DNA of 64,000 nucleotides from Charina bottae (lineage: Eukaryota > Chordata > Lepidosauria > Squamata > Charinaidae): NCBI GenBank assembly GCA_023362775.1, contig JALMGJ010000025.1:10913001-10977000 (forward strand). Direction: 5' to 3'. Shown here piece by piece: positions 43,876 to 53,587 of the stretch. The notes under the pieces were generated by a model. The model saw nothing but the letters and a program-made list of their open reading frames with translations. It did not search any database and was not told the origin of the DNA. The position numbers and the translations under genes were made by a program. Positions within the stretch are counted from its first letter, which is position 1. Each line of letters opens with the position of its first letter.

Positions 43876-45786
43876 GTTAGCTGAGATACAAGGCAGAAAG
43901 TGTAGAAGGGATAAAGAGGAGAATGGGAAAGGTGCCTGCACACTTTTAACTTCCTTTTTCCTATTGTCTTTTCTCCCGTTTTCTCCTTTTCTACCAGAGA
44001 AACAAACCAAAAGAAGAGACACATAGTTACATAACTGTTTCAGAGAGAACCATTTCATTATATGCATATAATATAATAGCCTGGCTCACAACACAAAGCA
44101 ATTTTTCAAAGTTCTTGGGGACAGAATTTTCCATAGAAAATCCAAGATTTTAAGGTAAGTGGACCAGGCAAGATTGCGCCCATCACTCTGTAAGTCCCAT
44201 AAGTGTAGTAGTGAAGGTGGAAGTTCCTTCTGGGGCTTCCCCCCCCCCCAATTTTTATTTTATGAGAAACATTTCAGAAGGTATCTCTCTAAATGCACAT
44301 TGCAAAGAAAATTCTGGTATTTTCCAGATGTTTTAGACTACATCTCGAACAACCCCTTGCTATTGGTCATGCTACTAAGATTGACAGTCGTTGAAGTTCT
44401 AAACATCTGAAGGGCATTAGATTGCTTATTCCTGTCTCAAGATTATTAGTTTTTTATTTCAGGTTGGAAGAGTAGGTTACCAGCACTGTTCAGTGTTATC
44501 GTGGCTTTTAGCTTCTTACTACAGAAGGCAGCTGCAAGAACACAACAATGCTGCAGTATAGGGTACCACCAACCAACCTTCAGTGAAGGATAACAATTCT
44601 GTGATAAGGCTGGCATACCAAGTCCAAGGTCCAAACCATAGCAGTTCATGAAATGTGAAGATGTACATTCTACAAACAGACAGCCGTGAGCTATGACGAT
44701 TTTATTCCAAAAAAAATTAGCAACCTAATTTATGGAATTAGTTTACTTCTCTCATAGGATGGGACAGGGAGCCCCTAACATAAATGGTGAGGCTGCATGT
44801 GAATAGTTACAGTCACTTGGTAACAAAAAGACCATCATGGAGCTGAAGAAATAAGGAAAACAAGATCAACAAGTGAAGCAATCAAGAGTTTGGAGCACTT
44901 TTCCTACAAGCAAAAGCTTCATTTGCATTTTCCAATTTAAAAAGAACCTGGAATGCACAATCACACCTGGCATTTGAATGGCAAGTTCAGGTCCTCACTT
45001 CAAAAAGTAGTGGGTAGAAAGCAGACATTTTAATTACATATAATTTAATTAACATTAAATATAGCCAATATGATAACTTTTCCATCACAAACATAATAAT
45101 TTCCCACTCTGATAATCATTTTTGGAAGTCTCTGAGAGCCTCATACAGATTTTATATGAGAACTAAATATGTTCCCGAGGCCTCAGTTGTATACCTCTGA
45201 CAATGATAGAACCTGATAGAGATTTTATAATTATAGGTGGGAAAAGTCATTTAAGAGGGATCCTTCTCTCCCCTATAATGTTACAAAGTACAGTTTCCCT
45301 GTAAAATAATTACCAGTTGGTTTAGGATCTACAAGATAAATTACTTTTTCACACAATTTAGAATTGATTCCTGGAGTTCACTGCCATGATATATGAAAAT
45401 GAGTATCAATAGTATAGCTTTAAAAATCACTCGACTAATGTATGGATGATGCCATCAATGACTATTGGCTACATCTAAATGAATCTAAATAAAATTAAGG
45501 GCAACAACAGGAGAAGACTATTATGTTTACATATATTTTGTGCCCCAGCCCTATGGGAAACAGATTATTGAACTCACCAGACCTATCCAGCAGGGCCCTT
45601 CCCAGATAACAGATAATAGTGTATGTTGTTGAAAGTTAAACATTGCATAGGCCATTACAACACAGTGATAAATTTCTGTATCAATTGTGTTGACTACATC
45701 CATTCTGGGAATGGAAAAGCTGATGTTCTCTGCACTGAGGTAATATGACACAGAACTGTCTTCAGCCTACAAATTAATTTCTGTGC
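43876..45786. other. Unassigned sequence
   Basis: About 1.9 kb with no gene, RNA or repeat family that I can support. Confidence 0.45.
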
Positions 45787-45953
45787 ATGGATGGATGGAT
45801 GGATGGATGGATGGGATGGGATGGGATGGGATGGGATGGGATGGGATGGGATGGGATGGGATGGGATGGGATGGGATGGGATGAAGGAAGGAAGGAAGGA
45901 AGGAAGGAAGGAAGGAAGGAAGGAAGGAAGGAAGGAAGGAAGGAAGGAAGGAA
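45787..45953. repeat. Compound (ATGG)n-(ATGGG)n-(AAGG)n microsatellite
   Basis: The repeat changes unit twice: ATGG (45787-45810), ATGGG (about 45811-45882) and AAGG (about 45884-45953). Asp-Gly-Met-Gly-Trp and Glu-Gly-Arg-Lys open frames through it are artefacts. Confidence 0.97.
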
Positions 45954-46651
45954 ATGTGCAAATCCATTTTAGGCCATGTTCAGGGAGCCAAAATAAGTTC
46001 TGCACTTAACTCTGCTTATTTTATTTTAAATGAACATAGACTAAGGGTAAAAGGTATTTCTAATGCATCAAATTATATCTTGACAACATGTTTCCTAATG
46101 TTTATAACATGGATTACAAGGATAATCAAGTCATTAGAAATAAAGGCAAAAGGAGACATTAAAGGAAGGAGGGGGAGAGTGAAAGAGAGATAAATATCAA
46201 GTGTTGATTTGTTCTTCTTTCAAATGATTTTAGTTATTTCCTTGAGGCTCAGATCTAAACTCTCATGCGTATAATTGTAATTGAAGACTCTGCATTGGGC
46301 TAATGACCTGTTTGATGAGAAGAATAATTAATAATAAAAATATCTGTCTTTTTCCAGGGTTATCCATATAGTATGTGGAAAGCCAATTGCTTGTCATTTA
46401 TATTTAGAGTATTAAAGGAATACAAGTACACCACTTTAGCTAAGCCAATTGTAACAACAAAGACAACAAAGGTGACGGCATTATAAGCTTAACTGTTTAA
46501 TAAGCCCATACTGTTGAGCCAACAATGTTGAAATTTAGGGCACTTCAGTGACAAATTTTCTAGACCCCAATTCTTTCAAAGCATTTGGAGTATGGTTGTC
46601 TTCACTCCTATCAACCTCAGAACATTGAAAAATGGTACATAACACCAAGGA
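45954..46651. other. Unassigned sequence
   Basis: No gene or repeat family is recognised. Confidence 0.45.
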
Positions 46652-46855
46652 GAGCCAGTTTGGTGTAGTGGTGAAGGCATCAGGCTATAAACCAGGAGAC
46701 TGTGAGTTCTAGTCCCATCTTAGGCATGAAGCCATCCTGGCGACCTTGGGCCAGTCACTCTCTCTCTCAGCCCTAGGAAGCAGGCAAGGGCAAACCATTT
46801 CTGAAAAACCTTGCCAAGAAAACTGCAGGGTCTTGATACAAAGGCACAAAACAAA
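46652..46855 (+). mobile_element. tRNA-derived SINE
   Basis: Starts GAGAGCCAGTTTGGTGTAGT with the A-box-like head, then GAGTTCTAGTCCC (B-box-like), GCGACCTTGGGCCAGTCACT, TCAGCCCTAGGAAGCAGGCA and a 3' end GAAAACTGCAGGGTC...AAAGGCAC, then an AAAAC-rich tail. Same family as 4136-4382 and 17146-17405. Confidence 0.88.
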
Positions 46856-47942
46856 ACAAAAAAGAAAAGAGCAAGAATCAGTCAGTGCTCCCTCCAGCCA
46901 ACCAATAGAAGAGTGTGCTGCACTTCTGAGCAATGTCAGCTCTTGGACTATAAACATGGCCTGTTGCTGCACTGATCAGAAAGGGAGAAAAATGTACTGC
47001 TACCAACACATACTATTTCTGACACACGTTGTCCATACTTGGTCTTTTTCTCCAACAATTAAGTTGTTAGAACAAAGAGAACGTTGCCTGTTCCTTGGAG
47101 ATACCATTTATCCGGTATAAATTTTTCATTGAAAATTTAACAATGAGGTCTTTTTTTTCCAACAGCTGCATCCTGGGTTGTAAAGGAAGGTTCAGTGCAC
47201 TTTGCTTATGCAAGTAGCAAAAAATCAAGAGAGGGACATTATTACAGGGATTATTAAACTGATTAGAACCTGGCTAGAAGAATCAAGAACAGGTTTGCAG
47301 TTAAACTCTGTTTATATAATTGGGAAAATCAAATCTTTTACAAAGATTACTAAGCTGGCTAACACTGACTGGAAGGACTAATCCTTCTGGAAGTTTTGGT
47401 TGGTTGGATTAATCAAGAGAGGGAAAGTTGGCTGATAAAACTGTCTGAAATTTACCAGAAATTTACTGTACTGAAATTTAGCGTCTGAAATTTACAAGAT
47501 CAAGCAATAGGAGGCAGAGTGAGGCAAAAGCTCCCCAAAATGGGGAAGTGGGCTACTTCCAGGCCCCACAAAGCTTGGAGATGGAACGTTTGTGGTTTCT
47601 CTTGTGCCGCAAGTAAAGAGAAAGTAAATCATCTCAGCTGCCCAACACCCAAAAAGCTTGAGAATACAGAACTCTAGAGATAGGTTCAAAGTGATGCAGT
47701 GCTCTTTGTATCAATGGAGGAAAAGATGAGGTTTATGAATATGCCAAATTTCAGATGATCCAAAAAAAACGACATGCCGGGATGACATGAAATTGTCCCA
47801 TTTTACTCCAATTTCCAGTGGGTATTCCACTGTTTGCAGGGAGGACCCGTGCAATGGTTGTTCTTTTAGTTCTGGAATATGACCTGCTAGGAAATGGAAT
47901 GATGTGTATAATGCATGACGTGTAGAAATGGAGGGATGGAGC
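46856..47942. other. Unassigned sequence
   Basis: No gene is recognised. The minus-strand frame 47492-47689 has a Pro/Ser-rich patch (PSPSFVGPGSSPLP) of unknown origin. Confidence 0.4.
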
Positions 47943-47950
47943 CTCTATTC

Positions 47951-48150
47951 CGGTGTTTCTCAACCTCAGCAACTTTAAGCTGTGTGGACTTCAACTCCCA
48001 GAATTCTCCAGCCAGTATGCTGGCTGAGGAATTCTGGGAGTGGAAGTTTATTTATTTCTCCAACTTATATCACCGCCCATCTCCCCCCACAGAGGGGACT
48101 CTATGCTCTAAGTTCCCACAGCTTAAAGTTGCTGAGGTTGAGAAACACTG
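47951..48150. mobile_element. Palindromic hAT-type MITE interrupted by an L2 3' end
   Basis: The left half (CGGTGTTTCTCAACCTCAGC...CCAGAATTC) and the right half (TTAAAGTTGCTGAGGTTG, then AGAAACACTG) are near reverse complements, as in the copy at 32670-32796. The flanks CTCTATTC (47943-47950) and CTCTGTTC (48151-48158) are an 8-bp duplication with one mismatch. About 48045-48115 of the right half is replaced or interrupted by a minus-strand L2 3' end (TTTATTTATTTC...CACCGCCCATCTCCCCCCAC). Confidence 0.8.
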
Positions 48151-48596
48151 CTCTGTTCTATCCTTCTGAATGCAGGAACACAGCATAGTATGTGACTTCT
48201 ATATCTCAGCTGGCAAAGGAAAAAGGAAGCTAAGAATGGAGCCCTTGTGTTTAGGCTGCCCACCTATTCAGTATTTCAAGGAACCTTTCTTATTTAGAAT
48301 TTCAAATGTAGTGTTCCTTTTCAAGTTAAGAAGAAACACCACTTCTTTTCTTGGCCTTGGGCAATATAGAGAGTAAGTGCAAAAAAAAGAGTTTGCATTT
48401 AACCTGGTTAAATGGTTAAATCACCACTCCAGTTATTACCAAATTGGAAGGCTACAGGAATTGATGGAATATTTACAGAAATATGACAAGCAGCAGAAGG
48501 AGAATCTGTAAAAGGAACATGAGATATTATTGGTAATGCATGCTGGATAATTGAGAAAGCCAAAGAATACCAAAAAGAAGTCAATCAAGGCCTTTG

Positions 48597-48938
48597 TGTC
48601 AGGTCTCTGGCAGGCACACAGAGCCCTGCCATTAAGAGGCCATTGGCTTAATCAAAGACCACAGAAAGAACAATCAAATCACACCTCCCAGAGGGTACTC
48701 CAGGTCACCAGCAGCAGACCAGAGGGAAGCCTTCAACAGGGAGGGGGCGGGCGCTCTGACGGGAGGGGGCGGGCGCTCTGGCGGGAGGATATATAAAGCC
48801 AAGACAACACCTCGAGAACCATCCGTGCCTTTAACGAAGTCACCCATGTAAACCAATAAACTGTTTACTTATCCATGTTAAGAGCTGAAGTCGTTCTTGG
48901 GAAGAAACGCGTGCGGCTTGCATGAGCGGACCCTCACA
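48597..48938 (+). mobile_element. Solo LTR with GC-box repeat, TATA box and poly(A) signal
   Basis: The 342-bp block begins TGTCAGGTCTCTGG, ends GACCCTCACA and is flanked by CTTTG on both sides (48592-48596 and 48939-48943). A 22-bp direct repeat with GGGGGCGGGCGC (about 48740-48783) lies just upstream of ATATATAAAG (48789-48798), and AATAAA lies at 48855-48860. This is a complete U3-R-U5 style layout, so orientation is plus. It interrupts the RTE coding sequence exactly at the CF/DY-AFDC motif A region. Confidence 0.88.
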
Positions 48939-49194
48939 CTTTGATTGTGTCAACCATATCAAGCCGTAAAATATCTTAGGAAAATGGGAATCCCAGATCA
49001 TTTCATTATCCTCATGCAAAACATATATACTGGTCAAGAAGCCACAGTCCAGATGCAACATAGTGAAACAGATTGGCCACAGAAAAGGAGTGAGACAAGG
49101 CTATATAGTCTCCCCATATGCTGAATATATATACAGAAGAAAGCCAGATTAGCATGTCTGTAGCTTGAATCATGTCAACTGGATTTCTATTTTC

Positions 49195-49245
49195 TCAGTG
49201 GAAACGTTTCGCTCCTTATCCAAGGAGCTTCTTCAGTCTGAGCAA
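49195..49245 (-). ncRNA. Hammerhead ribozyme motif (PLE left arm)
   Basis: On the minus strand: CTGAAGA (49230-49236), stem II GCTCCTT/AAGGAGC with loop GGAT, and GAAAC (49206-49210). CTCAG and CTGAG flank the core as a possible stem I. It lies in sense orientation after the GIY-YIG coding end. Confidence 0.72.
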
Positions 49246-49351
49246 AGTTAGTAAGGGAATCCTTAAATATGTTTCTATGTAGCTGTGTGACCTTGCACCT
49301 GGGGCTAGGTCATGGTTATTTTGAGATGTTATTTCTAAGTCCCTTTATCAT

Positions 49352-49807
49352 CTAAAGGAGGATCGTTAAGATTAAGATAAGATCGTTAAGATTACCATGC
49401 TGCTGTTGAGCTTGCGAAATGGTCTTAATCTTCCTAGGCACAGAAGACAAAGCAGGAAGGAAAATAGGGGAAAGATTGTGCCTGAGGCCCCCACCTCTAT
49501 TCAAGGAAGGATTTTCCAAGTTGGCATAAATGGATTCCTTGACCCCTCTCTCAAACCACCTATCTTCTCTGTCTAAAATGTGAACATTAATGTCCTCAAA
49601 TGAGTGTCCTTTTTCCTTTAGATGAAGATAAACTGCTGACTCTGGTCCTGTGGTGTTACTTCTCCTGTGTTGGGCCATCCTCTTGTACAAAGTCCTTCCT
49701 TTAATAGAGGTGGGGGCCTCAGGCACAATCTTTCCCCTATTTTCCTTCCTGCTTTGTCTTCTGTGCCTAGGAAGATTAAGACCATTTCGCAAGCTCAACA
49801 GCAGCAT
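49352..49807 (-). pseudogene. PLE GIY-YIG endonuclease C-terminal remnant
   Basis: The informative part is about 49380-49680, with ESAVYLHLKEKGHSFEDINV, HILDREDRWFERGVKESIYA and NLENPSLNRGGGLRHNLSP. These are typical of the C-terminal half of the GIY-YIG endonuclease of vertebrate Penelope-like elements (conserved H, E and N positions). The first 60 or so codons of the open frame are antisense of the inverted arm and not real protein. The reverse transcriptase is missing, so the copy cannot move by itself. Confidence 0.85.
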
Positions 49808-49939
49808 GGTAATCTTAACAATCCTCCTTTAGATGATAAAGGGACTTAGAAATAACATCTCAAAATAACCATGACCTAGCCCCAGGTGCAAGGTCACACA
49901 GCCACCTAGAAACATATTTAAGGATTCCCTTACTAACTT

Positions 49940-49990
49940 TGCTCAGACTGAAGAAGCTCCTTGGATAAGGAGCGAAACGTTTCCACTGAG
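49940..49990 (+). ncRNA. Hammerhead ribozyme motif (PLE right arm)
   Basis: CTGAAGA (49948-49954), a perfect 7-bp stem II GCTCCTT/AAGGAGC with loop GGAT, then GAAAC (49974-49978 including the closing base). CTCAG (49942-49946) can pair with CTGAG (49986-49990) as stem I with an internal loop. It is the exact opposite-strand counterpart of the left-arm motif. Confidence 0.72.
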
Positions 49991-50892
49991 AAAATAGAAA
50001 TCCAGTTGACATGATTCAAGCTACAGACAATTCCACCTGGATGACTGACAACCTTCATAGACTAGATTAGCATGGTTTTAAAACTGAAGAAACATCAATA
50101 ACCTGTGCTATGCTGATGACACTACTTTGATAGCTGAAGATGCAAATGATATGGAAGTTCTAATAATAAAAATCAAATTGGTCTAAGAATATAAAGAAAG
50201 AAGACCAAACTAATAACAACAGATGACAACAGGTGTAGCAACCAGCTTTAGAACTGACAATGACATTATTGAAGAGGAGAATAGCTTCTGCGTTTTAGGA
50301 TCAACTATCAACAGTAAAGGAACCAGCAGCCAAGAAATATGAAGCAGTCAAGAAAAAGGCATTGGAAAAGATATTCAGATGCCCCAATGTGTCTATATTT
50401 ACAAATATCAGAATTGTGCAGGCAGTGGTTATCCCTGTGACACTCTATGGAAGTAAAAGTTGAAATTTGAACAAGCAGGATAGAAATGGTATTGATGCTT
50501 AGGTGTTAGAGAAGACTTCTGAGAATACCATAGATAGCTGAGAAAACAAACAAATCAATCCAAAGTTCTCACTTGAGGCACAAATGACCAAGTTATCATG
50601 CCTCAGACACATTATGCAAAGACACTGCTCTCTGGAGAAGTCTATAATGCTGGGAGAGATGGAAGGAAAGACAAGAAGAAGATGACCAGAAGCAAAGTGA
50701 ACGGATTCAGTTGTAGTGGCAATGAGTGCACCATTGGAAGACCTGAAGGACTAAAATCTATGGCACATAATCAACCAATCTTGCAGAGTATTCAAATAGC
50801 ATACTGCTCATATTCTGAGGCCTTTTATTTGAATCTTGCCAATCCCTTTGCAACCTGTGGCCTTCAGAGCACTGGAGCCCCTCCCAGCATCC

Positions 50893-51406
50893 CATGGCAT
50901 GGTAGCTCAGTGGGTTAAACCGCTGAGCCGGAAGACTGCCTGTAAAGATCTGATGGTCGTCAGTTCTAATCCCCGCGTGGCGAGGTGAGCTCTCGTTATT
51001 CACCCCAGCTTCTGCCAACCCAGCAATTCGAAAGCTAAGACGAGTAGATAAATGGGTACCACGTTAAAGTGGGAGAATTTGCCGGCGTCCTGTGATCGGG
51101 GGTCACCCTTGGAGCGAAGAAGATCCCGGGAATCCCGTTAAATGGCGGCGGAGGACAATGGAGCCCGATTGGCGAACATCCAGGACGTCAGCAGCCGACT
51201 CGGAAGCGAGGCATGCTGGGACATGTAGTCCAATGCCTACGGAAGAAGAGTCGGTTCCCCTACCTCATTCCTGTGCGTGCGGTTAAAATGATATGTATAT
51301 GAATTGTTAAATATATATTGAAATGCTGTAAGCCGCCTAGAGTCCTCCAATAGGGAGGGGATAGGCGGGGTATAAATATGATAAATAAATAAATAAATAA
51401 ATAAAT
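50893..51406 (+). mobile_element. Chimeric SINE: tRNA head, unique body, L2 tail
   Basis: The head (GGTAGCTCAGTGGGTTAAAC...GTCAGTTCTAATCCCCGC) is tRNA-like with A and B boxes. It is followed by CCCCAGCTTCTGCCAACCCA, shared with the common squamate SINE whose body is at 63797-64000. The middle (about 51080-51290) is a CG-containing segment I do not recognise. The 3' end, TGTAAGCCGCCTAGAGTCCT...GGCGGGGTATAAATATG with (AAAT)n, is an L2 LINE tail, implying mobilisation by L2. Confidence 0.7.
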
Positions 51407-51844
51407 TTCCACCCCCAACAGCCTGAGATTATGGTTTGGAAAATCAGCAGCAAAATGGCTGAATTTCAACAACACGGTTTCAATCCATTGGGGGGCAGGG
51501 CTTGGAGATCTAAGGGTGGAAAAGGGAGCAGTTAACTTTCTAATGGCCTTCTACTCTGATTCCTACCCTAAAAACCCCAAAGCTGGATGCTTCATCTGTT
51601 TGGCTCCATCTCTTTCAGAGGGTAAATAAGGCCAGCTTCTGACCTCCTTTGGTAGGTCAGAAAACTGAGGGGCAGCCCTTGACCCTTCAAGCACAGCTCA
51701 GTTTTAGGTAGTCAGAAATACAGCACAACCTGCTGTTCTTTATCTGTAGTGGAAAAGAATCCACAGGGATCAGAACCTCATACTTCATTGTGCCTCAAAG
51801 AAGTGTGTGCTGGTGGGGCTGCTCCTTAGACATGCCCCTTAAGC
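51407..51844. other. Unassigned sequence
   Basis: No gene or repeat family is recognised. Confidence 0.45.
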
Positions 51845-51852
51845 CCTTAGTT

Positions 51853-52118
51853 CAGGGGTGGGCAACGTCAGGCCCGTGGGCCGTATAAGGCCCGCGGGGC
51901 TCCCGCCTAAGGCCCGTGGGGCTCCCGCCCACAAACCCCACCCCTTCCACGTGATTGGCTCCCGCCTGCAAACCCGCCCCCCAGTGCTTGTGATTGGCTC
52001 CCGCCCGCAAACTCCAACCCCCGGTCTGCAGAAATCCCAGAAACCCGGCCCCCCGCCCCCGGCCCCTGGTTATAAATATCCAAATGGCCCTTGGCAGAAA
52101 AAAGGTTCCCCACCCCTG
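51853..52118. mobile_element. hAT-type MITE C with GC-rich repeat units
   Basis: Ends are CAGGGGTGGGCAAC and GTTCCCCACCCCTG, inverted repeats of about 14 bp with one or two mismatches. The 8-bp duplication CCTTAGTT flanks the element exactly (51845-51852 and 52119-52126). The interior holds a short GGCCCG(T/C)GGGGCTCCCGCC duplication and then about two and a half copies of the 40-bp GATTGGCTCCCGCC...CAAAC unit also found at 3871 and 22911. No transposase. Confidence 0.87.
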
Positions 52119-52126
52119 CCTTAGTT

Positions 52127-53201
52127 AATTGAAAGGTCACCACTGAGGAGAAAGAATAGAGCAAGGCAAAGAACAAAGAGAAGATGGCGAATAAGCAGAA
52201 AGAGGGGACAGAGCAACCAGAGAGTTCCAGAGAATTCTTCTGAACAAAGATCATTTCATAATCAATTGGCAAAGGGCAAATGTTCTATTCTTAATGACAC
52301 AGCCAGTGTGCTGTAAGTAGTGGACAGAATAACTGAACATGGAACTGAGACCTATTAGCTATGAAATTCATGGGGTGGTTTTGAGCTAGTTGTTTCTGTT
52401 CTTTTTTTTAAAAAAAAAAATCAATTATTATTTTCAAACTCATTCTGCTGCAGGCTACTGGGGTTTCTCAGTGATTTATAACCAAACATAAAATCAAAGC
52501 TAAAACTAGCGGTTAAGATTAGTTTAAGTTCACAGTACCTTTCGACTGGCTCATTTCTTTCAAGTCAATGGGATCTCACCTGTCAAACATGTCCAGTGCT
52601 ATTCTCTTGTCACCATTTTTGACAGCAAATGGGAGCCCCATTTTGTCCTTTCTCTCAAGCAGCAAAATATCTTGAGCCCCTGGTGGCTTTTTCCCATTTT
52701 CTTCCATAATGAGAATTCATAGGAAAAACTAGGAGACTTTCTGAGAAAACGTAGAAAGATCAGTCTTAGAGGAATTCATCCTCAGCCTTCTCTGCCAGTC
52801 TCCATTTTATAATGCTTGAAAAAGGCCAGTCACATGAAAGATTTCAGGAGAAGTAGAAGCTTCATAATTAAGATCTAGAATGGATTCTTCTTCTACAGAA
52901 CTACCATAACTGATAGGGCTTCAAAAAGAGGTGGGCTTTTCTATATCTCTGTGCTGCCATCTAATGGAAGTCTGGATTTTTGCAGCATATGTATGGTAGC
53001 CCTGTTATCCTAAATCAATTCCAGAGGAAAAACCATAGACCCACCATGTAGCATGAAGCAAAGCATGGAACAGAATAACAGCCATGCTGGATTCAACCAA
53101 AGGATTGCCTAGGCTTTCCATCATTTCCAATCAGTTTATTAGTAGCCATTAACACTCTCTCATCCAGTAGACTTAATCTGTTCTAGCTCTGCTACTTCAT
53201 C
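52127..53201. other. Unassigned sequence
   Basis: About 1.1 kb with no recognisable gene or repeat. Confidence 0.45.
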
Positions 53202-53262
53202 AGGTAGGTAGGTAGGTAGGTAGGTAGGTAGGTAGGTAGGTAGGTAGGTGATAGATAGATAG
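53202..53262. repeat. (GGTA)n then (GATA)n microsatellite
   Basis: About twelve GGTA units followed by three GATA units. Confidence 0.95.
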
Positions 53263-53587
53263 CTGATAAACAGCCAACTTTAACCTAAAGAAGGTCATGC
53301 TTTCAAAACTGCGAATGGGAAAAAATTTCCATTTCTTTTTCTCTGCTTCTAATTATGTTCAAGTATAATGCACAATCTTATCCATGTACTGATTTTTATT
53401 TATTTGATCAAATAAAAGCCACCTCAATCTCCATAACAATTCTATTGTTACTCTTTTGTTGTTGCATCCAACAATGTATAGAAACTGTTAAAAACTACAA
53501 AAGAAAAAAATCCAACCGTTGCAAGAGAAATATTAACCCACATCAGGGGAAATGGATCAGCTGGATCAACTGAAAAATTGAGGTTTG

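Larger units (their letters stand above)
49157..50063 (-). mobile_element. Penelope-like element, inverted-repeat copy with GIY-YIG remnant
   Basis: A 907-bp insertion is bounded by the perfect 11-bp duplication AGATTAGCATG (49146-49156 and 50064-50074). The left arm (about 49159-49500) and the right arm (about 49700-50040) are inverted copies of the PLE 3' region. The central part plus left arm, read on the minus strand, encode the end of a GIY-YIG endonuclease. Both arms carry a hammerhead core downstream of the coding end. This looks like a 5'-truncated PLE joined to an inverted copy of its own 3' end, a known habit of PLEs. Confidence 0.85.
48421..50765 (+). mobile_element. Old RTE-type LINE split by an LTR and a PLE
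   Basis: Three separated pieces form one degenerate RTE reverse transcriptase. Piece 1 (48421-48596) has KATGIDGIFTEI and WIIEKAKEYQKEVNQGL. Piece 2 (48944-49156) resumes with DCVNHIK and MGIPDHFIILMQNIYTGQEA. Piece 3 (50075-50765) has CYADDTTLIAEDAND, then VIPVTLYGSKS and the CTIGRPEGL tail. Many stops and small deletions are present. The family differs from BovB but matches the 3' end at 36415-36655. The interruptions are a solo LTR (48597-48938) and a PLE (49157-50063), each with its own TSD. Confidence 0.78.

Noticed and set aside
45767..46009. Overlapping repeat-protein frames on both strands
   Set aside because: Produced by the ATGG/ATGGG/AAGG repeat.
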